Shown here piece after piece: positions 35,390 to 47,574 of a stretch of 64,000 nt of DNA (position 1 is its first letter; every line of letters starts with the position of its first letter). The stretch spans positions 186,001-250,000 of the forward strand of contig CP093831.1 of assembly GCA_033063855.1 (NCBI GenBank), given 5' to 3'. The notes under the pieces were generated by a model. The model was not told the DNA's origin, searched no databases, and was given only the letters and a program-made list of their open reading frames with translations. This DNA comes from Smittia aterrima (lineage: Eukaryota; Arthropoda; Insecta; Diptera; Chironomidae). The position numbers and the translations under genes were made by a program.

Positions 35390-38300
35390 GTAAAAGATAA
35401 AGTTTTTATAGAAAAAGTTTCTCAGAATTGAAGCAGTTTTTGTGGAAAAAGTGAGAAGCCTTCTTGTAAATGATGACATCAAAGTTTTGGGAAGACAGTT
35501 TTCTCAATGAACACACAACCTGTGCGAGGTTGTAAAAGAGGTGGGAACTTCTGAAAAATTTATTCACTTTGAGTTACTCAAGAAATGAAATTCAAGTTTA
35601 TTTTGAATCGTTATCATTTCCCTTGATGATGGATTAGACAGGTAACAAGATTGATATAGGTAAAGCTTAATTTGAGAAACTCCCTCTATAAGAAAGCTAA
35701 TAAATTTTCATGTTGTTACAAATTGTGCTGCATATTATCGACTAGACCAGGAGGGTGTACTAGGAAATAAATATTTATTATCATCATCATGTATGACGAG
35801 AGTACGACGTCGTTAATTTATTCTGTAATCCTCATTTCTTCTTGTCGCTTCTCTCTCGCATGAATTTCAACTTTATATCAATTACAACGAAAGTAAATTA
35901 TGATAGTTTGCAACGTTCAGTCTAGGAATTAGCTGAAATTTATGTTGTGAACGAAGAGATTCCGTGAACATTATAATTTTCTATGAATCACGATGTGGTA
36001 ATTCGTCAAAATCTTATACAATTCAACGAGTAAAGACTAAAACTGCTGCCGCTGTAATCTCAGAAGTTTTCGCATCTTGTAGATCAATAATTTTCTGACA
36101 ATTTTATTCAACAATCTATATCGAACGTTTTTTGCTCGCATCACTTCAATATTTCTAAATCAAATCACACAAATGCTTCTCTCGCTTTTGTCTTTTCTCA
36201 AACATAAATGTTTCCAACGTAATAAATAGCCAAGCAAAATCGATGCTTTGATAGAAAGATAGAGGACGCAGAATATTGCTGGCAAATACACGTTTCCAAT
36301 GTGCAATCTTCAATGAAATACGATACTCGCTTACTTGTGTGGTTTATTGATTTTGCAGCATTTGAATGTTGTTTTTCTCGCCCGCTCACTACAACGGCTG
36401 GTGAAGCTAATCGTTTTCGTGCATCAAACGCCAATTTGCGTCGAATGATGATGATGAAATGTTCATAATTTATTTATAGCAGTTGAAAGAAATCGAAGCT
36501 TTAAGCGGAGCAGTTTGCAAGTTGCGAACTATTCAAATGGAAATATGATTAATGTGATATGTAGCATGAGTGAAAATTCCTAATGTCGTGCTTTTTCCAT
36601 CGAGTTAATGTGAGAGCATTCGCTTGTTTACGAGCTTCAAACATCCATCAAATTTATTTCAGTTAATATTGAACCAATAGCAGAATATTCGTGTCAAAAT
36701 ATTTGCCCGAAATTAAACATGGATTCGGGATGGTGGTGGTAAATTAGAAACTGATTATTGTTTGTTCGAACGTGTGGCGCCCCAAAATGTGGCATACAAG
36801 CTTCCCAAAGCCACCATTTCATTGTGAAAATTATTAGGTTTGAAAACAAACACAAAATTTTCTAGACGAGAAAATTTGTTCTTAAACCTTTTCTTCAAAA
36901 TATTCTTGACGACATGTCAATTTACGTTCTAACAAATTTTCCAAGTCTTCACCTGTGCGACCTGCTCTAGTTAATTATTCGTAAAGTGGCATGAGAGGAA
37001 GCGTAAAAGGAAGAGAAAATTTTCTTCAAGGTTGAACATCAAGATCTTCCTTTGTGCGAATTAAACCTCTCAAGTTACATGGAAATGTTCTTCTTCCTTT
37101 CGTATAATTCTCTTTCTTCAAGTTAATTGAATATTTGATGATTTTATCGCCTCTTAGCTATAAAAATAATACAAAAAGGTGAATTTACGTGGGAAAATTA
37201 AAGCGACACCAAAGCTTAATTTGTTAGCTCGTGAAAATGTAACAAGATTTTTTATTTTGTATATGCTTCTAGGCGATGAGAGGTTCTGACAAGTAGAACA
37301 TACACAAAACAATTCGGCAACGCCAGTAAAATGAGAATAATGTGTGTAATATGATAATTTATTATAATTCAAAGTGGTTTTGTCGATGTACGTAACTCAA
37401 AAACAAATTTCATACCAGTGCATCGAGAATTATTATTTTTAGTCTCAGATATTTTGCTTAACACCACCAGATTCATTTTCTGATACGAGCTTAGCGAGTC
37501 GTTTTATGCCTCACGTTTCCCTCTTTCTCTGTCTCCTGTGAGTCCTCTGACACACATTCATGATTGTATATATGAAACAATTTGTCGACAGATATAGAAA
37601 ATTATTTTTACTGTTGGCTCAGCTGAAATTATAATGTTTAGCTCTCAATGCTTTATGCTCGTTCCATTCTGGATTTATGTCTGCTGGAAAATCTCCACAT
37701 AAAGTTTAAAGCTTCTTTGCCAGGAAACGTTCGCCAAGGATGTGCGAGTGAGCTTTTAATCCCTCGGAGCCAGCAAAATCTCTTTGCGTTGACGTCACTT
37801 GCTGCATTTAATCTGTGATTAATTAAATGTACTGTGTGGAAAATTGCGCTGGAAGTGCAAGCGACAACTTGCTTGTCGTCTGTGGCTTTCTGAATAATTT
37901 ACATTGTAAAAAGGGATTGACACAAAATTCTAGGTCAGCATGTTTCGCTGTCATGTCGCTTGACTATATGACTTATAAATCTCTACGTAGCATCCTAAAA
38001 ATTATCCCGAGTTTCTTTCTTTGTACATTACAGTTTGCTTCTCAAAAGATTTTAATCTACTGAAAAGGATAAAACTCAGTGATACTAAAGTTCTAAATCT
38101 TATAGGAAGGCTTTTTCCATATTTCTTCTTTTGTATTTAGTTTAGTTCACTTTGACCTGTCAAAGTTGAATTCTTAAAAAAAGAAGTGTTTAGTTTTCGA
38201 GAAAAGCCTTGTAATATTTTATGAAAAAGCAAGAATTGTCCAAAAGCGTAAAAATGGTTGAGAGAGATACGAGACGCACCGAAACAAGCATCCTAACAAA

Positions 38301-38790
38301 AGTTTTTCCATTTTCGACTAAATTCCAACACAATAAATAGAAAATTTACATTTTTGTTTTGTTTTTACTTTTCTTCTGCTTGTTCATTCATTTTCGTCTG
38401 TGAAAGCTTCGCCTTTGCTACAGCCTCGCAGTACTTTTCTCAGTCTCGTTTCATGGACTGTTGTTTATTTCCGCCACACACTCTTCTCGTATCGTATTTC
38501 TTTACTTCTCGCCTCCTAGCTGAATCTCAATTTATTTTTATTTGTGTATTTTACCAGCTTTATTATTTTAGTGGAACGAGCGAATTGAAAATTGTTATTT
38601 ATAAATTTCGTGGTTGAAGAAGTCTAGTGATTTTAACAGGAAACTTAACAAAATGCATCATCTTATTCTCACAAACTTATCGTTACTGAATTAATGTTAA
38701 GAGAAAACTTTTAGCGTTTAATAAAACATCAACCAGTGCCGACATTATTTAATTTAAAATATTTACGGAAAAGTTTTTCAGATTAAGTTG

Positions 38791-38806
38791 AGCAGCAGCA
38801 GCAGCA
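38791..38806. repeat. (AGC)5 trinucleotide run
   Basis: Five AGC units in non-coding DNA. Confidence 0.85.
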
Positions 38807-41800
38807 ACGAAAAAAAGGTAAACAGCAACAAAATTTAGCATGTGGCAAACTTTAAAGAAGGAAAACATTGAGTGAGTGTAAATATTTCATTTCACATTTG
38901 CATACATTTTGCCCGAGTTGGGCAAATGTTTCCAAAGCAAACATCTATTCTACTCTACATAGACCTTTACTGCTTAATACGCTTGAGTTCAAGTTTTGGT
39001 AATTAAAACTTTTATAGTTCTTCACCTTTCTCTTGTGCAACTTGCAAAAGCTCATTGTCCTCTAGCCCCAGACGTCATCTAATTCAATCTGTTGCCAGGA
39101 CTAAATTGTCGAGATGAAATTGCAAACGACAAAAATAAATCAAAGCTTGATTTCTTCCTAATATCTAAAAATGATTTAAAATAATCGAAAAAATAATCAA
39201 AGCATAGAAATGAAATTGACATCAAGAGTCGCTATAATTTATTTTCAGTCAATTTCAACAGAGAACGTAAGAAATCGTTCGATAGTTATCGCTCTGTACA
39301 TTATTAAAATCCTATGTCTGAGCTTTTCTTTTGATGGAAGTTTGCTGGAAAATTCCTTCTTTCCATCAGCCACGGCACGAAGTTCGAAAATGGAATGTTG
39401 ATGGGTGTGATGGAAAGCTCTTTCCTGTGTTCACTTTAAAACGAATAACGACGTCTGCGCGTCGCTATATCGTCATTCTGTTACATGGAAAGCAACTCAC
39501 GTCGATGAAAAGATCCTTAATCAAATTTGTATTGAATCATCCTTGCGAGTCACAGCCCTAACAAAGACGTATGTGCTTTTCCCCATTCTCCGCTCAAATA
39601 AGAGAAGATTGAAGGCGCAAACAAATATTCTATTTTAAGGGTTCGCTTGTCCTTGCTTTGCTTTGCAATAAAATGAATTTTTCATGCAGGAAATCTTCAA
39701 AATGATTCATGAGAAAAAGCCTTTGTTTCCAAGTGACACTTTTTGCTTTATCAAAACATCAAAACACTCCCTTTCAGCTTCACTCAACCTTTCACCGTCT
39801 GCCAGGGAGTGCTGTAGCAAAAAGCTCTGACAATTCAGAGCAATTTCCTTCGAAAGTGTCAGCGTCTGAAAAGTTCTCATCTGCACGTTATTGATTTATA
39901 GGGAAAGGCGCTGGCATGAAAGGTAATAAAATTATTGTAAAATATGAAATTTTTCTTGCTTGAAAGCTTTCAAGGAAAAGTGGAACTGCGTGTGTGTCTG
40001 GATATAGTCGTTCATCTCTCAAATTCTCCCTCATAGCTTTTATGGTCTAATTCGTTATTCATTCTCAAAACATGCTGATTATAATGTAACATTTGCGGGG
40101 TTGAAGCATAATATTTACGGGTTCTTCATGCAAAGACAGTAAAAAAGTTTTAAGTGTTTGGCTGATAAGGAGGTGAACACAAAAAAAAAGAAAAAGAGTA
40201 ATAAATTTCAAATTCTTTCTGTTTAGTGAGGTGCACTCGAGGAAAATTTACAGAATAGTCTCAAGGGCCAGAAGTGCAATTTGATAAATGACACCTTCGA
40301 AAACATTTAACGTGGTACAGAAGTTTAAAGATATTGACAGAATAGTGAGAACGCTTGAGTTGATATTTTAAGTTACTTACGTATAACCTATACAGTATAA
40401 CTAAGAAGCAAATGAAAATTATTTAACTAAACAAGCTAATTTGAAGCTCTGGTTTAAGTTCCGCTTGCGGCAAAGATAAGAAAATTTTCCGTTTATATTA
40501 TTGCATGAGAATCAAAACTTTTTCACATTTCTTTAGTCATTGTCGATTTCTTTTTATATTAAAAAGAGAAAATAAGAAATAACCCTTGAGGAAGTTACTC
40601 TTAAACTTTGGCCTACTTTAGGGTTCGAATGTTTTCTCGTATGAATAAATTTTTATGAGTCAAGTATAGAAATATTCTCCTAATCTTTTTTAAAAGTTTT
40701 ATTGGGTTCGTTGATTTATGAATTTTCATTTTTTTTATCATCGAGAATCGAGACGCATTGCACAGTACAAATTGCAATAAACGTCTTCAGCATTTAAAGG
40801 AATTCTGTCCGTGAGTTTGCAAAGCGGAAATTTCTCCCTTCTCCCTTCGGCTCTGCATAATTCAGCATATTTGATTGCAAGCTTTAGAGTGGTCTGATGT
40901 TTGTAGAGCGTTTGAGAAGTCGCCCGGGAGCGACACACAGCTCCAATGGCATCCTAGTCATTCACATATACTTTTTAAAGCACATGCATTCGAGACAGAA
41001 TGAGGAAAATGGCTTTGTTACCGAGAGAAAAAGCTGGAATTTTCATTACGAAAAGTTTTTTTCAGCCGAAAGGTATTTTTGTTAAAAAGCAACAACATAA
41101 AAAAGCTTAATCCAAAGAGTTTGTCATTGACCGTTTGCTCTTTCATCATTCTAAGCCTAGATTCAACGAAATTCCCCAATCGCCAGAAAAGTTTCTTCTT
41201 GTCCCATTTTTTTAGCGACAAAACCTTTTTATTGTTGACAACTAAACTTCCGCCGCCATCCAGAGATCATCGCCAGGAAAGAATTCGGAACGGAAAATGC
41301 ATTTTATTTTCCATAATTCCTATTGAATTCATTTTTCTTCGACAGTGCACAGCTTTTCTGAGCAAAAACGAATAATTTCCATTTTGCTGTTCCCCATATT
41401 CGTACGAGAAATTTCGAATCAAATTTGACGTTTTTGTGATAGAAAGGTTTTGTGATTTTATTTTATTTCAAATTTGACGTTTGTCTGCGTAGTTTGGCTG
41501 GTGAAATAGTCCGTCGCAGCCGAAAACGCCTCACAACGTACTTCGATTGCATATATTGATCAACAGACATGAAAGTATTTTGATCGAGTTAAGCAGCTTA
41601 AACGTTCCACTAAAAGATTCGTAGTTTAAACGGGCAGAATGGGATCGCTTCTAAACAACACACATTCAGGGCGTTCAATCAAGTTTCCATCACAACTGAT
41701 TGAATTCATCACTCTAACGATATTGAAATGTGATTTATTCTCGTCGAAATTCAGTTGAGTGGAATCGCTCTTTTTTTCTTTCAAAAGAAGCGAAATTCTG

Positions 41801-44502
41801 TAAACTTTTCAAGCTATACCAATGCTACTCGTAATAAGCATAGAAACGAGTTTTATAACAAATTAAAATTTCGATGATTTGTTTTGATGATTCAACATAA
41901 ATTAGAAAGAAAAGAAGAGAAATATAAATTTGTTTATTTCTCATTTTTCTTCATAAGAAAACTTTTTAATTCAATGTTCAGAAATCCTTCTTTCCAAATT
42001 TTCGTGAAACCCAAATAAAGCCAGAAAAGTTTTGAAAGGTATTCCTCCAAAAATGCTTCAAATGACAGTAGTTTTGTGTTGCTGACGATGAGCTTGAAGG
42101 TTGACCGAAAAAGTTTTCTAACGAGCTTTCAAACCACTGTTTGTTCAACGACACGGCAGTAGTCACTGGCATCAACGCCTCAGAAAATTCTCTTCTAACT
42201 AATGTCGAAGATAAAAGTTTTAGGAATCTCGACACCAGCGTCGAGTGCATTCAGCAATAAATTCATCTCACATTGAGTTTAATGTAAAGCTTATGGTGCC
42301 ACAGCAAATGTTCAACAACAAATAACGAAACTAACGACCACTAAGTTTTCTCTTTAAGTAAATTCCAGCTGTTCACTTGCTTTCAGGTCAACGACAAATA
42401 TTGTAAAACTTATGTATAAAGTAACAAAATTTCTAAAATTTAAAGTGAATTTGACAGAGATTTGCCACTTCGATGAATTCAAAAATTGATATTCTCCCTG
42501 AAACCTGTCGTGTAGCATGAAGTTTTTCATTTTAGGATCAATGCGCAATGTTAGTTTTCCTGCAATATGCCCGTTAATGTCACTCGACCGTCGACCAAGC
42601 AACTTTTTCAAAAAGACGAAACGATGCATGCAAAGCAAAAGAGTGAAAATCAATTATTTTTTCATGCTTGAATAAGCTTTTTTCTTCATTGCTTTGAATA
42701 ATTGAATCACTCCAATGCCGAGAGGATTGAAGCAAAGCGGTGAAGATCAGATATTCAATCAGTTGATTTTCTATCTCATCCTAGTACCGAGTGAGAATTT
42801 CTCACTGAGAAATGGAAGAATTTCAAATCAGAATTACTCGATCGGATTGGAAATTATCTTTCTTTATGAGTGAACCAAGAAGGTCCAGCAAAGAGATGAA
42901 TCCCTTTGATTGATTAAATTGTTTTATCTTCTAAGCTCATCGCGACAACCCAGATTGCTTGTGATCCAGCATTGAACGCTTTCAGACAAAAGGTTAAACA
43001 AAAATAATCAGTGCCAAAGAAATCTCGAATAATTGAATCACTCTCAATGGCTTGGTGTAATCTTAATCCTTTTATCAATTTTGAATCTTTAAACAATCTG
43101 GTTTTTACTTTGACAAATCGATGACTAATTAAATATCTTCAGTCGAATATTCATCAAATCTATTTAAATCTTACTGCATTTTAAATTTCCCATTTGAATA
43201 GAAAAATTATTTCATAAAAATCCTCTAAAGAATTATATTTTGATCTAAAGACATTATTATTCGAAATTTATGGACTTCGAAAAAAATCTCAAGCGCTCTT
43301 CATACGACCAAAGAAAATTGGTATGGTGAAGAGTCAACAAATCGAAGTTTTTTGCTCGAGTGGCTTCACCAATCCTTAAAAAAGGAATATGGTGACCGTC
43401 AGCTGTGTTCATGGAAGGAAGTTTAACTTGAATGGTCGATTATATGATTTGAATGAGTTTTCTTGTTGGAGAAACCCTTTGTACAGCATTCGAATTCAAT
43501 CGGTTCGTTGTTTCAACGAGTATGCTTCTTGAAATTGGCTTTCGAGTAGATGAAACATTCTCTGCTTGCCATAACCCTTTCAACGAGGAAACTTATTATG
43601 TTAAACATTAAAGTTCCAGCCAAGCGAAAACTTCAATCGCCTATAGTCCCTTGGCGAGCGCTTCCCGGGTGCAGAAACGAAAAGCAATATTGGAAGCCAT
43701 AAGTTCTGATGAAGCTCGTGGTGATGTCTTCCTTTCAAGGGGTTAAAACCTTCATTTCCACTTCGTTGATGGAGATTTCAATAATAAATTAGATGCTTTC
43801 AATCTTAACGAATGCTTTTCCATTAACTTTGTTCATTCAGGTCAACTAACATAACAGCGAGAGGCGATTCTATTTACTCCAGCGACTGCACGATTCAGAA
43901 ATGTTAGCTTATTTTGTGTCATTTTCATTTGCAACGGAAAACTTTTTCCAGGTTAACAGAAAACTGAAAAGTTTTAATTTGAAACTTTCGTCCATTGTGG
44001 CGTCTCGCAAATTTGGGTGTGTCATTTCACGGATGCATTTTAAATAGAAGGAAAAATATTTTCTTTAAAATAAAATTTTAAAGCTATAGACGTCGAAGGA
44101 ATATGTATGTAACATGTTTATGACAGGCCACACGCAGTACGTGGTAAGAAAACTAATCGAACCATCCTACACCCTACACCTATATGGTAGATGATTTTCT
44201 CGATACCTATCCGTTTTTATTTCGGGATCAATACTTGGCGTGTCATAAACAAAAGAGATAACAACTTTCAAGAGCAAATCTTGATAGAAATCAGTTGCCA
44301 GCAAAAATTGAAATGTATTTGGAGATAATTTTGATAAAAAACGTAAATAAGTGTTGTACGACTACATTGAGAGTTGTAACACTTATCTGATTAATTTGTC
44401 AAGTGAAATGATTGCCATGGACAGTTGGAAATCTTTTGAGCGTTTATCGCCTGACGTGAATGATTTTTGGATTAGTTTAGTTTCAACACTCACTCACTCA
44501 AT

Positions 44503-46080
44503 ATGGATCGAAAGCAATTTTGTTTAGTGATTATCTTAATTAATGTTTATATTGCAAGTGCAGGACTTCATTATTTTAACAATGAAGCATTGAGTGATGG
44601 CTCAGGTGACATAAATTTTTTATTAACACACAAATAAGGAAAATATTATCGTTTTATTATGACAGGCTGCACGATTGACGTAAACAGCGACCTTTCCGAT
44701 CCTCAACCACTTTTGATTAAACCCGGAACGTCGGCATTCTTCTACCCCGAAAACAAAACAGGAATTGTTTACTTAGAATTAGACGAGGAGATTGAAATAT
44801 ACTGCACTGATGTATTAAAAGTGCCTTCAGGCGTTGGGAACTCTGCCGTTGCGAAATGTGTCGATGGAAATTTGTTTGAAATTGACGACATATCTTATAG
44901 TTTTAGAGAATTCTCTTGCAATACATTTCCGTATCACACAACACGTAAGAGCGGTGCAAAATGTTACAACAATTCTCCCATCATTGAAATTGGCTTTGAA
45001 GTTGGTAGACGCTTCCTGAAAGTTCTCGAAGTTTGTTTCGACGAAGTTTCGGAAGAGACTTACTTTGCAAAATATCAACTGTCACCTGCCAATGAAGGTT
45101 CGATGAATCACCTTTCGAGTGCAAAATTATTATACAATTTCATTTACTCTCTCAAGGATATCAGAGATCATTTCCACGACCATCGTTTATTACCGGAGGA
45201 CACTTCAAAGGAAAGAACGTTGACGCTCTATATTCCCGAGTTATCCAGAGAGAAACCATCTCTGGACTTATCGGCTCCTTCGATTTAGCTCAATATTATG
45301 TTGAGGCTACGAGTGATATTTTCATGGCTCGTGGGCATCTTGCTGCTAAAGTTGATTTTATCTATGGATCTCAGGTATTCTTAGAAATGTTTCTGTAACG
45401 CTTTCGTTAAATTATATCTTGCAGCAACGTGCAACATTTTATTTTTTGAATACTGGTGAGCATGACGATTAAATTTTCTTTAGAAACCTAGGTAACTTGG
45501 TTTTCTTTTGTCATAACAGCGCCACAGGTAATAAATTAAAGATTTAAATAAAGCGAAAATAAATATTGGCCACCTTACAGTGGCAAAGGTTCAATGCTTT
45601 GAATTGGTAAGTGAAAATTATATTTATTTAAACATAATAATTTAGAATGATTTTTTTAGGGAAGCAGTTGAAGATGGAACGAGAAAGCTAGCTTCAGATC
45701 GCAATGCTTTCTACTCTGTCTACACTGGGACCGTTGGAGTGACGAGTCTGCAAGATTACTATGGCAACTGGAAGAACATTTTTCTTTCTGTAAATGGAAA
45801 AGATCGAAAAATTCCCGTTCCAAAACTTTATTACAAAATGTTAATCGATAAAATCGACAGCTCAGGTGTCGTTCTGATTGGCGTCAACAACCCACATTTG
45901 ACTCTTGACGAAATTAAAAAGGACTACATCATCTGCACTGATGTTTCTGATCAAATCAATTATATTAATTGGCAGAAGGACGACATTCGACGCGGATATT
46001 CCTACGCTTGTGACGTTAATGAGTTTTTGAAGATTGTTCCTCACTTCTCTGAGATTGATGTGAAATCTTTATTGATTTAG
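44503..46080 (+). pseudogene. Secreted DNA/RNA non-specific endonuclease, six exons, with one frameshift
   Basis: Exons 44503-44605, 44666-45374, 45425-45455, 45520-45527, 45581-45606 and 45660-46080, all GT-AG. A signal peptide (LVIILINVYIASA) is followed by GCTIDVNSDLSDPQPL, then YSFREFSCNTFPYHTTR, RPSFITGGHF, the catalytic ARGHLAAKVDFIYGSQ with its RGH triad at 45331-45339, RATFYFLNTAPQW across a microexon, and a C-terminal VPKLYYKML/IGVNNPH/RRGYSYAC block. This is the order seen in dipteran secreted nucleases such as the sand fly salivary endonuclease. The family cuts DNA and RNA with a His general base and a metal ion. Frame breaks at about 45157-45158, where one base is missing between LYNFIYSLK and the RSFPRPSF block; without it translation stops at 45288, before the RGH site. 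All splice sites and the rest of the frame are intact, so either a very young pseudogene or a sequence error. Confidence 0.85.
45520..45527 (+). other. 8-nt microexon of the nuclease gene
   Basis: CGCCACAG lies between a CAACAG-type acceptor and a GTAATA donor. It supplies the last two bases of an alanine codon plus CCA CAG, giving the conserved NTAPQW run in frame between exon 3 (ending AATACTG) and exon 5 (starting TGGCAAAGG). Skipping it shifts the frame. Confidence 0.75.
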
Positions 46081-46427
46081 CAAGAACTACTTTAATTTTA
46101 AATTAAATCTTGCAGAATGATTATTAAATTAATTGATGAAAAACTACTATTCGTCGAATGTTTAAATGGCACGGGGAAGTGATGAAGCAAAAAAAAAGAG
46201 TTATTGCAAATTTCAGAAAAACCCAAAATCTAATCTCGAGACTACTACCTTATCAAATTCTGCTTTTGAAGCCCTAATAACTGATACCGCGAAACCGCGG
46301 AGATGTCTGAGTATTAATGGAGTTCAGTTGCTGTTATTTTCAGTAATTAAACTATGAGCGCTTCACTGCTTCATTGTTGATTTCATCCCCGCACTCTGAA
46401 ACGATTTAAGAGTAAACAATCGATACG
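46081..46427. other. Spacer between the two nuclease copies
   Basis: Short AT-rich spacer; 3' UTR of the first copy and former promoter of the second. The frame at 46166-46357 shows no domain. Confidence 0.6.
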
Positions 46428-47574
46428 ATGTTTAAAATTGTGATAATTGCGGTTGTTTCATGTTGTGTGCGGTGGACTTCATCTTTGACCAAAACCTATC
46501 CCTAGAGTGATAATGATGCTGCAGGTAGCAAAGGATTTGCTTAATTTTCCCAACAAGAGCAAAAATTAAATTAATTTTATTTATTTTTTTAAGCTTTTTT
46601 TATCATGCACAATTAACGTCCATTGCGATCTGGGTGAGAAAATTTATATAACGCCCGTAATTAATTTTAATAAACTTTCGAATGTTGCTTATTGTAGCGG
46701 AGCTTTTGTTTAAGCCTCATTTTATTAAGGCTGGAATATTGGAATGTTTCAATCCAAGAAATAGAATAGGAATTATAACAATGGCGGATAATGAACAAAT
46801 TGAATTGTTTTGTTCAAGTGGTTTTTTGAGTCCTACTGGAGCGACCCGTCATGGCAACATGTACGAGCGGAAACAATTTTTTATTCAATTGTGTTTACTA
46901 AAATTTTATTGATTCCTTTTGCAAGTCATCTAGCTCACTATATGCGAACATTTGGAACACTTCATATATGTTCGAAGCTGGTCGTTTGTGTTCGATTTCC
47001 TATTCTTGAAAGTTTATGAATCCTGTCACAACGACATTGACGTAAAAGATATTACGCTTACTTTCAATTCAAGCCTGCCAACGACGGACTCTTAACAAGC
47101 ACCAAAAGTTTTTTTATTCCTAAACTTTTATGTAACATAATGCCGGTGTCAAGCTTTCCTACAGGATTTTCTCGACCTAGTTTCATTACTAGCGGCTGCT
47201 TTAGAAGTAAAAAATATTGACGGTCTACACAAGAATAACTCAGCGAACTCATTGGATTGAAGCAACAAGTTATGTCTTGATGGCTGGTTTTGATCTGTTT
47301 TAGCTTTACTTCAACAACTCTCAATCGCATTTCAATAGAATGAAGAAATCTGATAATAAAAACAGACTTTACTTTCGAAAATCAGACCAAAAAGTTCAAA
47401 AAGAATTCAATTGAAAGCATTTAAAGATTTTTCTTTCTTATATCAGAAACACTGCCCATTAGATCAACTGGCAAAAAGATAATCGATTGTGGCTTCTCTT
47501 ACGCTTGTAATGGTAACGATTTAGTGAAAGTTGTTCCGCACGTCAGTGTCAGCACCAGAAAGTTATTGGTTTAG
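46428..47574 (+). pseudogene. Decayed second copy of the secreted nuclease
   Basis: The pieces line up in order with the intact copy. 46428 starts a signal-peptide frame (MFKIVIIAVVSCC) that meets an in-frame TAG at 46503 before SDNDAAG and a GTAGCA donor at 46525. From about 46602 CTINVHCDLG matches CTIDVNSDLS, but the AG acceptor is lost. 46733-46845 (CFNPRNRIGI, DNEQIELFCSSGFL, SPTG) matches the next block; 47006-47090 gives LKVYESCHNDID and LPTTDS; 47167-47205 gives FSRPSFITSGCF; and 47490-47574 gives FSYACN, LVKVVPHVS and a stop in KLLV. Several frameshifts and stops, and loss of the whole RGH catalytic region, show it is dead. It is a tandem duplicate of 44503-46080. Confidence 0.85.

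Larger units (their letters stand above)
32167..44502. other. 12-kb stretch with no confirmed gene
   Basis: Mostly AT-rich non-coding DNA. It contains a mariner-end-like motif near 33043, possible isolated exons at 34201-34312 and 35290-35389, and an (AGC)5 run at 38791-38806. No splice-linked exon set, tRNA or other RNA gene was found. Could hold dacapo 3' UTR (first few hundred bp), distal enhancers, or the 5' part of a gene with very long introns. Confidence 0.5.

Noticed and set aside
40620..40640. GGTTCGAAT motif resembling a tRNA B-box
   Set aside because: No matching A-box, acceptor stem or cloverleaf could be built around it.
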